In this document: positions 17,502-25,210 of the stretch, piece by piece
Layout of the letters: each line of letters starts with the position of its first letter
Position numbering within the stretch: position 1 is the stretch's first letter
Assembly (NCBI GenBank): GCA_013286595.1
Contig: JABDFI010000014.1
Location: 1 to 41,979, forward strand
From: Chlamydiota bacterium
GTDB taxonomy: Bacteria > Chlamydiota > Chlamydiia > Chlamydiales > Rhabdochlamydiaceae
Direction of reading: 5' to 3'
Length of the DNA: 41,979 bases
The notes under the pieces: generated by a model
What the model saw: only the letters and a program-made list of their open reading frames with translations
Told to the model about the DNA's origin: nothing
Database searches by the model: none
Made by a program: the position numbers and the translations under genes

Positions 17502-18278
17502 ATGAAGCGCATCTTAAACACTCTTTTTTTTCTGACAATCACCGTTTCGGGTTTCGCAGCATGCTGCTGTGAACCACAGGATCATTTTTTCTACATTAAA
17601 GTTGGTTCAGGCATCTCATTCTCTGAATCAGCACATATCGACGCCCCCTCCCCACCATGGAATCCAGCTGTTCAAGGTTATGATTCAACATTAGGAAACT
17701 GTCCCATTGCCACTTTTGGCGTCGGCTGCGAACTCTGGCATGTGCTGGATCTAGAAGCTACTATTTCTAATCGCTCAACCTTTAAATATAGAAAATACCA
17801 AACTCCCACTACAGGTGGAGGATCTTACGCAAGAAAATTTAACCTAAGTGTCACACCCATTCTCTTTTCGGCAAATCTTCTTGGGCGAAGTATCCCCCAT
17901 TTCAATTGGAGTATTGGTTGCGGCAAGATCTATCCAATAATAGGCGCCGGAGTGGGTGTTAGCAATCTTCTGATAACAAACTATAGAACAACGGGACTGC
18001 CTCCTAATGGTGACTCTGCCCCATACGCAAGTTTTTCTTCGGAAAATCAATACACGCTTCGCAAAAATTTTACGTATACGCTTCTAGCCGGCCTGGAATA
18101 CGGTTACAAAGATTCTTGGGCGATTGGAACAGGCTATCGCTGGTTGAATGCTGGTCATTTTAAAGGACCTCGATATTTAAGAGTTGAGAGCGGATCTGCA
18201 GTTGATGTAAATGGCGATCAATGGGAGATGCGTTTCAGAGCTAATGAGTGGTTTATTGAATTTAAAATTTTTATCTAG
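17502..18278 (+). CDS. outer-membrane beta-barrel protein
   Basis: 258 residues. A signal peptide (MKRILNTLFFLTITVSGFAACC) is followed by alternating hydrophobic/polar strands typical of small 8-10 strand barrels: FFYIKVGSGISF, ATFGVGCELW, IGAGVGVSNLL, YTLLAGLEYGY, AIGTGYRWLN and a terminal strand WFIEFKIFI. The AGLEYGY...AIGTGYRW segment is of the OmpA/OmpX-like or opacity-protein type. The CCC after the signal could add disulphides, as in the cross-linked outer membrane of chlamydiae. AAGGA precedes the ATG. Function unknown; adhesion or pore formation are guesses. Confidence 0.72.
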   Translation: MKRILNTLFFLTITVSGFAACCCEPQDHFFYIKVGSGISFSESAHIDAPSPPWNPAVQGYDSTLGNCPIATFGVGCELWHVLDLEATISNRSTFKYRKYQTPTTGGGSYARKFNLSVTPILFSANLLGRSIPHFNWSIGCGKIYPIIGAGVGVSNLLITNYRTTGLPPNGDSAPYASFSSENQYTLRKNFTYTLLAGLEYGYKDSWAIGTGYRWLNAGHFKGPRYLRVESGSAVDVNGDQWEMRFRANEWFIEFKIFI

Positions 18279-18393
18279 GAGATCGCATTATCAGAAAACA
18301 GAATGCAGTTGATAAATAAAATTTTATGTTTTAGGGTCAGTGGCGTTCCGCATCAACGGGATCCTTTTTAAAGCAAAAACAGGTAAATCCAGT

Positions 18394-20085
18394 ATGAAAA
18401 ACAACCCACATTTTTTTAGATATTTTGCGTTATCCATATTAGCGCTCACTCTACAAGCAGACGCGGCATTCTCTGATACTGTAAGACTTTCAGGTCATGT
18501 TCCTAGCAAGGCGGTATCAGATGCGAAATTTCTACATCATCTTGATGCCTCTACCGATGTTCCGGTGACTTTCGTTTTACCACTGCGCAACAGGGAAGAA
18601 TTAGAAAAGTTAGTAGAACGTATCTATGATCCAACTGATGAGGAACATTACGGCAGGTATCTTGCGACTACAGAGTTTGCTGAACGTTTTGCACCAACCG
18701 AGGAAGATTATCAAAATGTGATCGCCTATGCACAAAGTTTAGGTTTAACCGTTAAGGGAATTCATTCTAATCGTATTCTTCTGAACGTTTCAGCTCCGAC
18801 AGAATCCATAGAAAAGGCTTTTAATCTTAAACTTCACCAGTATCAGAAGTCCAATGGTCACATATTTTATGCTCCGGACAACGATCCTGAAGTTTGCACT
18901 TTGATTGCTCCTATCATTCACGGGATAGTAGGACTGGATAATCATGCGGTACGACATTCGTACAATAGACAAAGAGAAACAAGGGAAGAATTTTCACTTC
19001 TTCATTCGATATCTCATGCACATCCTTCTGGTCCCCACGGCGGTTACTCTCCGCATGATCTCTTGACAGCTTATAATCTAACTGGAGTGTCAGCAAAAGG
19101 ATCTAAGCAGATCATTGCTCTATTTGAGCTTGGAGGATATCGGGCAAGTGATATCAATGAGTATACCAAGTATTTTGGGTTGCCTGCTCCTCATTTGAAA
19201 AATATTTTAGTTGATGGTGGTTCTAGTAGTGGTATTGATCCTGAAGTAACTCTTGACATTGAACTTGCACTTGCACTTGCGCCAGAAAGTCAGATTTATG
19301 TTTACGAAGGACCTAACTCGGATCAAGGAGTTCTGGACACATACAATCGGATAGCTACAGATAACCTTGCTAAGCAAGTAAGTACTTCCTGGGGTATGGG
19401 TGAAAACATGTCGAGCTCTCAATTTCTTCATGCTGAGAACGCTATTTTCCTTCAGATGGCAGCTCATGGGCAAACTATTTATGCTGCTGCTGGTGATAGT
19501 GGCGCTTATGACGATTATCCCAATAGTTCCGCTCTTGTCGTGGATGATCCAGCATCTCAACCTTACGTCGTGGGTGTAGGGGGAACTAAACTCACAGTGA
19601 ATGCAGCAAGCGGCGCCTACGGAAGTGAATCGGTTTGGAACGATGGCTTAGGCAATGGAGCTGGCGGAGGTGGTATTAGTAGCGTTTGGCCAATCCCTTC
19701 GTGGCAAAAAAATGTACCTAATGTATTTTCAAAGACCAATCGAAACGTTCCTGATGTTGCACTCAATGCCGATCAAACTACAGGCTATTCCATTTACTAT
19801 AACGGGCAATGGACAATATATGGTGGCACGAGTTGTGCAGCCCCTCTTTGGGCAGCTTTTACTGCATGTATAAACCAAGCACGTCTCGTAAAGCAAATGC
19901 CGGTATTAGGATTTGCTAATCCTTCCTTGTATGCTCTTGGAGTTGGAACATCGTATACGGCAGATTTTCATGACATTACAGTGGGTAACAATTTACATTA
20001 TTCTGCGGGTCCTGGCTATGATAATGCTTCGGGATGGGGTTCTTTTAATGGCACCCATTTATTTGAAAGCTTAACAACAAAATAA
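18394..20085 (+). CDS. secreted S53 family serine protease (sedolisin/kumamolisin type)
   Basis: 563 residues from the ATG at 18394, which gives a proper signal peptide (FRYFALSILALTLQADAAFS); a GTG at 18340 is in frame but unlikely. Residues about 45-195 are the activation pro-domain (PVTFVLPLRNREELEKLV, YGRYLATTEFAERFAPTEED). The catalytic domain has E284 and D288 (DPEVTLDIELALA), D368 of the oxyanion site (AAAGDSGAYDD) and S480 (GGTSCAAPLWAAF). A calcium site closes the domain (DFHDITVGNN, YDNASGWGSFNG). Everything needed for an acid-active protease is present. Such enzymes self-cleave the pro-domain at low pH, which would suit an acidified vacuole (inference). A strong hairpin follows the gene. 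Confidence 0.94.
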   Translation: MKNNPHFFRYFALSILALTLQADAAFSDTVRLSGHVPSKAVSDAKFLHHLDASTDVPVTFVLPLRNREELEKLVERIYDPTDEEHYGRYLATTEFAERFAPTEEDYQNVIAYAQSLGLTVKGIHSNRILLNVSAPTESIEKAFNLKLHQYQKSNGHIFYAPDNDPEVCTLIAPIIHGIVGLDNHAVRHSYNRQRETREEFSLLHSISHAHPSGPHGGYSPHDLLTAYNLTGVSAKGSKQIIALFELGGYRASDINEYTKYFGLPAPHLKNILVDGGSSSGIDPEVTLDIELALALAPESQIYVYEGPNSDQGVLDTYNRIATDNLAKQVSTSWGMGENMSSSQFLHAENAIFLQMAAHGQTIYAAAGDSGAYDDYPNSSALVVDDPASQPYVVGVGGTKLTVNAASGAYGSESVWNDGLGNGAGGGGISSVWPIPSWQKNVPNVFSKTNRNVPDVALNADQTTGYSIYYNGQWTIYGGTSCAAPLWAAFTACINQARLVKQMPVLGFANPSLYALGVGTSYTADFHDITVGNNLHYSAGPGYDNASGWGSFNGTHLFESLTTK

Positions 20086-20092
20086 ATCTCGA

Positions 20093-20125
20093 TACATCCC
20101 GCAGTCAAAATGGCTGCGGGATGTA
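20093..20125 (+). terminator. hairpin after the S53 protease gene
   Basis: TACATCCCGCAG (20093-20104) pairs with CTGCGGGATGTA (20114-20125) in a perfect 12-bp stem starting seven bases after the stop codon. It overlaps a second, weaker stem, TATACACA-TT-TGTGTATA. There is no T tract. Confidence 0.6.
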
Positions 20126-20693
20126 TACACATTTGTGTATATAATTCTCAGGCCTACCGTGCGATCACTAGTTGGCTAAGTCCCCTCCCAATTTGCGATA
20201 GTCGGACACGTTTTCGTGTTCGGAGGGAACATATAATTCAGAAATGTGAAACGTTATAACTGTCTTGGATTCCGTAATAACCCAACTTGCCCCCTATCCT
20301 CCCTTAGACGCGTAAGCGAGACAGGTAAGATGCAAGATTCGTGAGGAAGCCAAGGTAGTTCACCTTGGCGACGAACGAAGCGCAGCAGATTGCCTGTCGC
20401 AGCTCGCGGATAAAGGAGGATAGGGGGCAAGTTGGGTTAATATATTCACTAGGAATCAAAACAAGGATTTTTAGCATAGCTAACAACCTCATTTCATAGA
20501 TAACTGAATAGTGAACATGAATCAAAAATGTCTAATATTTTTTGCTCTAAATTCTAAAAATTAATAGCGTCTTTGAAAGCCAATCAATATCACTATGACG
20601 ACCACAACCAGAAGAAAAATGTCCCCGTTACCTACTTGGTTGCTCCTGTAGAAGCTTCTGGACAGGAAGGCACTCCTCTTAGTGTGGTGATAA
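20126..20693. other. gene-poor region rich in inverted repeats
   Basis: Between the S53 protease and Fic genes there is no full gene. The region holds a small hairpin (CGGACACG-TTTT-CGTGTTCG near 20204-20223), a 162-bp palindromic element (20278-20439), AT-rich sequence, and the 3' remnant of a gene (20558-20697). The short minus-strand frame at 20304-20525 is an artefact of the palindrome. Confidence 0.7.
20278..20439. repeat. 162-bp palindromic (MITE-like) element
   Basis: The outer 25 bases (20278-20302) are the exact reverse complement of 20415-20439. The central 8-bp stem GCCAAGGT / ACCTTGGC (20349-20356, 20362-20369) sits on the same symmetry axis. In between the two arms still pair imperfectly (for example ACAGGTAA with TTGCCTGT). 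The whole element can fold into one long hairpin and encodes nothing. No target duplication is evident, and no second copy was seen in this window. Confidence 0.85.
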
Positions 20694-20697
20694 AGTA
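20558..20697 (+). pseudogene. 3' remnant of an unidentified gene
   Basis: A 46-codon open stretch ends at TAG (20695-20697). It reads like real protein, for example YHYDDHNQKKNVPVTYLVA and PVEASGQEGTPLSVVIK, but has no ATG or ribosome-binding site and is preceded by stops. The strong hairpin at 20694-20735 follows directly, as if the original gene's terminator survived. I do not recognise the parent family. Confidence 0.45.
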
Positions 20698-20735
20698 GCC
20701 CTCTTTCGAAATTAAGGGTTCGAAAGAGGGCTACT
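20694..20735. terminator. bidirectional 17-bp stem-loop terminator
   Basis: AGTAGCCCTCTTTCGAA (20694-20710) and TTCGAAAGAGGGCTACT (20719-20735) pair perfectly around an 8-base loop. The right arm reaches into the stop codon of the fic gene (minus strand), and the left arm overlaps the stop of the upstream gene remnant. It can end transcription from both sides, although T tracts are short. Confidence 0.75.
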
Positions 20736-21838
20736 TAGGCAATATTCAGATCGATATTGAGCCAATAACGCGTGTGCCTTAGCTCTCCTGTTTTGTACAA
20801 AGCTCCCAATTCAACTAGTTCCATTAAATCCCGGGTCGCTGTTGCTCTTGATGCACCTGTAATCACAATGTAATTTTCTGCGCTTAGCCCCCCTAGAAAG
20901 CCTTTGGACCCTTCTTGAAACATGCGTAGCAACATTTTCTCTTGACGTTGATTTAACTGCCCTACCAGCTTTGTCATGAGCTTGGATTTTTCAACAATAA
21001 AATTCAGCAAGCTTAAGGATTCTTTCTGAGCTTGCAAGATGGCATCGGCAAAAAATTCCACCCAAGGTGTAGCTTCTAACGTTCGATTGCAAGCTTCCAA
21101 AGCTTGATAGTATTCCTTTTTTCTCTTCTCTAACACTTTGGAAACAGCAATCAAAATGGGACGCCCCACTCCTTGCGATAAGCTCTTTTCAACAAGAGCT
21201 CTTCCAATTCTCCCATTTCCATCTTCAAAAGGATGAATGTTTTCAAAATAAAGATGAGCGATCGCTGTTCTGCCTAGAATAGAATGTGCAGCTTCAGAGG
21301 AATTGAACCATTGGATGTAGCGTTCCATTTCAGAACACACGTGTTTTGAGGGGGGAGCTTCAAAAAAAACATGAGAAACGTCTAACCTGTGACCCACGAT
21401 CTGCATAGGCTCTTCATAATCTCTATATTTTCCTGCATCCACTCCAAAAGATGTTCCTTTAAACAACTTCGCATGCCACTCCCACAACATGTCATGCGTT
21501 AAAGGCTTGCTGTAAGACTGATAAACATCACAAAGAAGATTGGCCATGCCCACTTCTTTCACATGATGAGCTTTTTGAGGCGCACTCAAGCCAAAGTGTC
21601 TTTTAATCGAAGATTGTAAACTTTCTCGATCCAAAATCTCTCCCTCGATCCTAGAACTTAACTCTCCTTCCGTGCTTAAAATCTCAATCATGAATTGTTG
21701 ACGATCTTGCTCTTCGATTTTTTTCAAAAAAGCGGAAGAGCTACCTACCGCAAGAAGAAATTTCTTCTCTTGCCGAGCTAGGCATTCCGGATTAAAGTGA
21801 AAAGTCGGCCATTCTGGTAACTGCCAATTCCAACTCAT
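20735..21838 (-). CDS. Fic domain AMPylase-type protein with winged-helix C-terminus
   Basis: 367 residues. A DUF4172-like N-terminal helical part (WNWQLPEWPTFHF) leads into the inhibitory helix with S61-S-R-I-E65-G66, matching [S/T]xxxE[G/N]; this makes it a class II, self-inhibited Fic protein. The flap (IVGHRLDVSHVFFEAPP) and the complete catalytic motif H202-PFEDGNGR-210 follow. The last 90 residues form a winged helix (MLLRMFQEGSKGF..., TGASRATATRDLMELVELGALYKTG). The enzyme should transfer AMP to target proteins, with E65 normally blocking ATP. The DNA-binding tail and a repeated operator in front of the gene suggest autoregulation. No antitoxin gene is adjacent. Its own start is clear (ATG at 21838). 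Confidence 0.93.
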   Translation of the reverse strand: MSWNWQLPEWPTFHFNPECLARQEKKFLLAVGSSSAFLKKIEEQDRQQFMIEILSTEGELSSRIEGEILDRESLQSSIKRHFGLSAPQKAHHVKEVGMANLLCDVYQSYSKPLTHDMLWEWHAKLFKGTSFGVDAGKYRDYEEPMQIVGHRLDVSHVFFEAPPSKHVCSEMERYIQWFNSSEAAHSILGRTAIAHLYFENIHPFEDGNGRIGRALVEKSLSQGVGRPILIAVSKVLEKRKKEYYQALEACNRTLEATPWVEFFADAILQAQKESLSLLNFIVEKSKLMTKLVGQLNQRQEKMLLRMFQEGSKGFLGGLSAENYIVITGASRATATRDLMELVELGALYKTGELRHTRYWLNIDLNIA

Positions 21839-21854
21839 GAGTAATAGGACTCCT

Positions 21855-21911
21855 CTCTATAACTCAATTTTATAGTGAAAAATGAGTTATAGAGCAAGTT
21901 TCTATAACTCA
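21855..21911. promoter_or_regulatory. candidate fic operator, three CTATAACTCA boxes
   Basis: CTCTATAACTCA (21855-21866) and TGAGTTATAGAG (21883-21894) form a perfect inverted repeat. A third box, CTATAACTCA, lies at 21902-21911. All are within 75 bp of the fic start codon and probably bind its winged-helix domain (inference). Confidence 0.65.
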
Positions 21912-22016
21912 TGAAATTGCAACCTACTAAAAATAAATGAGATAAGATTTAAAGTTGCTAACTTTTCTTGCATAATTTTAATAAAAATTGTACCCTCTCG
22001 GGGCCGCGAGGTTCTC

Positions 22017-23276
22017 ATGAAAATTGCCGTCATTGATCATATGCTAAATTACGGAGGAGGTAGCCGTGTTGTTAGGAATTTGCTTCCTGCCATCAAACAA
22101 CTAAGACCCGAATGGACGATCACATTTTATACGAATCAAGCAGCCGTCAATCGAGATGGTTTGCATAGCGAACTCTCACCCCATGTGGAAATTAAGGGAT
22201 TAAAATCAATCAAGATCCCCAACCTCTCCTTTTTTTCCAGGTTCAGAGGGGCAACAGTGATCCTCTCTCTCTTCCAGAAGCGATTTAAGAAACTCTTATC
22301 CTTCTTCCCTTATTATTTTTCAGGAGCCTTAGGTGAAGAGATCGATGAACTCGCAAAAAATCACGATTTACTATTTTGCACATGGCCCTACTTAATGGAA
22401 TGCCCCGACCTGAGTAGCTCTATCCCTCTTGTCTCCAATTTTTATGATTTCAATTTTCGGTATTATTTCGATGGACCATCTATGCATCCCGTTCATCTGA
22501 AATCTTTGGATAAAGAATTCCCAAGATGGCTTCGCCGCTCTATCCCGGTGGTGCCAACGCACTTCATGAAACGTGAACTTGAAAAATTCTACCCTGAATT
22601 TAAAGACAAGGCTAACGTCATTCATCTCTCTTCTTTAGGGGCTGCAACCCACATCAATTCTATAGAAGCACAGCGAGTGGTCGAATCGTTGGAAATTTTC
22701 ACTCCTTATTTGTTGTATCCTTGCAACACCTGCAGTCATAAAAACATAGGAAATCTACTGGGAGCCTTTCACATCATCAAGCAAAAACATCCTCATCTAA
22801 AATTAGTCTTAGCGGGGTCTGGAACAGAATATGTGAATGGAACCACAGAAACGATCGGCTTGGCCCGAGACATGAAAAACAAAGATGTCATAGGACTTGG
22901 ATATGTTTCAAATCTACAAATCGATGCGTTGATCCAGTGCGCAACTGTTGTGGTTTCCACGTCACTGTATGAAGCCGGTTGTGGCCCTGGATTAGATGCG
23001 TGGAACCGCGCGGTTCCCGTAGCCATGTCGAATATTCCTCCATTCACTGAGCATTTAGAAGTGCAAGGAGTGCGCGCTCAGATTTTTGATCCTAAATCCC
23101 CTGCTGAAATAGCTGAAAAGATCGAACATATTTTGAACAATCCTGAGGAAGCAAAGACAGATGCCTTGTATTCTCAACAAAAACTCGCTGAATATGACTG
23201 GATCTGCGTCGCACAACGCTATATCGCTATTTTTGAAAAAGCAATTTCTGAGAAAAGCCTGTGCAATGTGCAATAA
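22017..23276 (+). CDS. glycosyltransferase, GT4 family (GT-B fold)
   Basis: 419 residues. The N-terminal Rossmann half starts MKIAVIDHMLNYGGGSRVVRNLLPAI, with the glycine loop that meets the acceptor. The C-terminal donor-binding half has HLKLVLAGSGTEY, DVIGLGYVSNLQIDALI and the EAGCGPGLDAWNRAVPVAMSN segment that replaces the usual E-x7-E signature (E at the start; the second acid is less clear). It probably adds a sugar from an NDP-donor to a lipid- or protein-linked glycan in the inner leaflet. It opens an operon with a sugar aminotransferase and an acyltransferase; all three genes overlap, so a dedicated amino-sugar is likely made and attached. Confidence 0.87.
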   Translation: MKIAVIDHMLNYGGGSRVVRNLLPAIKQLRPEWTITFYTNQAAVNRDGLHSELSPHVEIKGLKSIKIPNLSFFSRFRGATVILSLFQKRFKKLLSFFPYYFSGALGEEIDELAKNHDLLFCTWPYLMECPDLSSSIPLVSNFYDFNFRYYFDGPSMHPVHLKSLDKEFPRWLRRSIPVVPTHFMKRELEKFYPEFKDKANVIHLSSLGAATHINSIEAQRVVESLEIFTPYLLYPCNTCSHKNIGNLLGAFHIIKQKHPHLKLVLAGSGTEYVNGTTETIGLARDMKNKDVIGLGYVSNLQIDALIQCATVVVSTSLYEAGCGPGLDAWNRAVPVAMSNIPPFTEHLEVQGVRAQIFDPKSPAEIAEKIEHILNNPEEAKTDALYSQQKLAEYDWICVAQRYIAIFEKAISEKSLCNVQ

Positions 23277-24430
23277 AAGAAATTCCAGTGTACTTTCCTC
23301 ATTTACATGGAAATGAAAAGAAATATCTCAATGAATGCATTGACTCCTCTTGGATCTCATCTAAAGGTCAGTTCATTCAACAATTTGAAGAGCGTTTTCA
23401 AACTTTTACCCATGCACCTTTTGCCGTCTCTGTCTGTAGCGGCACTGCAGCACTTCATCTAGCTCTTTTGGCTCTTGATATCCATCCCGGTGATGAGATC
23501 CTCGTCCCTTCCCTGACCTACGTCGCATCAGTCAATGCGATCGTCTATGTTGGGGCTGTCCCTATATTTGTCGACTCGCTTCCCTCAAGCTGGCAAATTG
23601 ATCCAGCGGATGTAATAAAAAAGATCACCTCCAACACCAAAGCTATCATGGCGGTTCACTTATATGGGCATTCTTGCGATCTAGCAGCTCTCCAAAAGAT
23701 AGCAGACCACTACAAGTTATTTCTAATCGAAGACTGCGCAGAAGCATTTGGTACCTACTATCAACAGACTCATGTCGGAAATTTTGGAATCGTTTCCACC
23801 TTTAGCTTTTTTGGTAATAAGACAATTACAACTGGAGAAGGAGGCATGGTAGTGGTGCGAGACCCCTCTCTTTATCAGAAAATATCTATCTTAAAAAACC
23901 AAGGCAATGATCCTGAACGCAGTTATTGGCACACGCTAGTTGGTTACAACTATCGCATGACCAATCTATCTGCAGCTATTGGATTAGCTCAATTAGAACA
24001 GGCTAACATCATTCTGCAAAAAAAACGAAATCTTGCTCTGCAGTATACAAAACAATTAAGAGATCTCCCCTTACAGATGCACCAAGAAGATCCTGACTGC
24101 ATTCACTCCCACTGGATGATTTCGATTCTCTTAGATGAAGCCAAGCATAGAAATCCCCTACGGGACTATCTCTCTTCAGTCGGAATCGAAACACGTCCCT
24201 TCTTCCATCCCATCCATCGCTTGCCGATGTATGAAACTATTGAATCAGGTAAATCTTGCACCATCGCTGAGAATATTTCTTCTCGAGGAGTCAATTTACC
24301 TAGTTTTCCAGATCTTACCGAAGCGGAGGTAATATTCATTTGCGATCAGATAACCAACTATTTTGTAAATCATCTCTCATTCTCCTCGGATGCGGCGGGC
24401 ATGCTAGAAGTGTTGCAGATGTCTATTTAA
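23261..24430 (+). CDS. PLP-dependent sugar aminotransferase, DegT/DnrJ/EryC1 family
   Basis: 389 residues from a GTG at 23261 that overlaps the glycosyltransferase end by 16 bp. The PLP lysine is K187 in FSFFGNKTITTGEGG. The cofactor-binding CSGTAALHLALLAL and IEDCAEAFG (D158) segments match PglE/PseC/perosamine-synthase type enzymes, which convert a 4-keto-hexose nucleotide to the 4-amino sugar using glutamate. The downstream NeuD/PglD-like acyltransferase would then acylate that amine. Bases 23304-23332 (residues about 15-24, LHGNEKKYLN) are repeated exactly at 26983-27011. Confidence 0.92.
   Translation: MQCAIKEIPVYFPHLHGNEKKYLNECIDSSWISSKGQFIQQFEERFQTFTHAPFAVSVCSGTAALHLALLALDIHPGDEILVPSLTYVASVNAIVYVGAVPIFVDSLPSSWQIDPADVIKKITSNTKAIMAVHLYGHSCDLAALQKIADHYKLFLIEDCAEAFGTYYQQTHVGNFGIVSTFSFFGNKTITTGEGGMVVVRDPSLYQKISILKNQGNDPERSYWHTLVGYNYRMTNLSAAIGLAQLEQANIILQKKRNLALQYTKQLRDLPLQMHQEDPDCIHSHWMISILLDEAKHRNPLRDYLSSVGIETRPFFHPIHRLPMYETIESGKSCTIAENISSRGVNLPSFPDLTEAEVIFICDQITNYFVNHLSFSSDAAGMLEVLQMSI
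23304..23332 (+). repeat. 29-bp sequence repeated at 26983-27011
   Basis: Twenty-nine bases at the start of the aminotransferase gene (from TACATGGAAATG to ATCTCAAT) recur exactly, in the same orientation, 3.7 kb downstream, outside any gene. Confidence 0.9.
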
Positions 24431-24969
24431 CATGCTATCCAAAGGCATCTCTTCTCTTTGTTGATGAAAAAGCGAAGCCCAATGAGAAAATCTTCGGTTT
24501 TCCTATTCTTTCTGTTTGTCCGCAGGATATAACAGAGTGTTTTCTTGCTATAGGGGATAACAATAAAAGAAAGCTGTATTGGGATGAGTACAGTAATCAT
24601 CACTTACAACCCATCATTGCACCAACCGCCCTCGTAAGCCCTTTTGCCAAGATCGGAAAGAACGTTTTTATTGGCAATTTGGCACATATCGGACCAGAAG
24701 CTGCAATCGGTCACAATACCATCGTGAATACGGGTTCAATCATCGAACATGAAGTCCTCATAGGCAACCATTCCCATGTAGGTCCTAATGCAGTCATTGC
24801 AGGGCGTAGCGTCATTGGGGATCTGGTCTTTATAGGAGCTGGTGCAATTGTTGGAGATTCAGTCCGCATTGGATCTGATATTACGGTTGGAGCAGGAGCT
24901 GTTGTTGTCCAAGATCTTTTAGAACCAGGAATTTATGTGGGATGCCCAGCAAAACTGCTCCAGCAATAA
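24340..24969 (+). CDS. sugar O-/N-acyltransferase, NeuD/PglD family (left-handed beta-helix)
   Basis: 209 residues from a TTG at 24340, chosen because GGAGG ends 10 bases upstream and the frame then begins just before the nucleotide-binding LILLGCGGHARSVADV. The gene overlaps the aminotransferase by 91 bp. After the small Rossmann-like domain comes a hexapeptide-repeat helix (APTALVSPFAKIGKNVFIGN, then units such as HVGPNAVIAGRSVIGD). The active-site His of PglD-like enzymes is probably in NTGSIIEHEVLIG. It should acetylate the amino-sugar made by the preceding enzyme, giving a bacillosamine-, perosamine- or sialic-acid-like residue. Confidence 0.88.
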   Translation: MRSDNQLFCKSSLILLGCGGHARSVADVYLTCYPKASLLFVDEKAKPNEKIFGFPILSVCPQDITECFLAIGDNNKRKLYWDEYSNHHLQPIIAPTALVSPFAKIGKNVFIGNLAHIGPEAAIGHNTIVNTGSIIEHEVLIGNHSHVGPNAVIAGRSVIGDLVFIGAGAIVGDSVRIGSDITVGAGAVVVQDLLEPGIYVGCPAKLLQQ

Positions 24970-25031
24970 CTACTTTAATTCGACTTTGTACAATTTTTAC
25001 CCGAGTGCCTCGCCCCATTTGATTTCTGAGG

Positions 25032-25134
25032 CGCTTAAGCGGCCGTGCCCCATCCCCGAGCACATACTCCAAGCGAGTAGGGCTCGAGGATGGGGTGGCA
25101 AAATGGCTCAAAAGGGCGATTTTGCAATTGCCTC
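25032..25134. repeat. dispersed hairpin element, copy 1
   Basis: This is homologous to 41838-41979. A 14-bp stem, CCCCATCCCCGAGC (25048-25061) with GCTCGAGGATGGGG (25082-25095), has one mismatch. The 20-base loop holds its own TACTC-CAAGC-GAGTA hairpin. The element then runs through GGCAAAATGGCTCAAAA and ends in the half palindrome GCAATTGCCTC (25124-25134). Confidence 0.8.
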
Positions 25135-25210
25135 AAGAGCCTCTCTATCATTTTTATTTTTACAATCTCATGGCTGACGGGCATCAGCGAGAAAGTCATA
25201 AAATTGTACA
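25135..25210 (-). repeat. inverted flank of the LRR gene, downstream copy
   Basis: Read on the minus strand, this matches 26841-26914 over about 75 bp with roughly three quarters identity, including the small GCTGA...TCAGC hairpin and ATAAAAAT...GATAGAG. It contains the last codons and stop of the LRR gene. Confidence 0.75.

Noticed and set aside
18340-18393. GTG start for the S53 protease
   Set aside because: The added 18 residues are basic and would bury the signal peptide.
20304-20525. 73-residue minus-strand frame
   Set aside because: It lies within and beside the 162-bp palindrome, with no ribosome-binding site or protein-like features.
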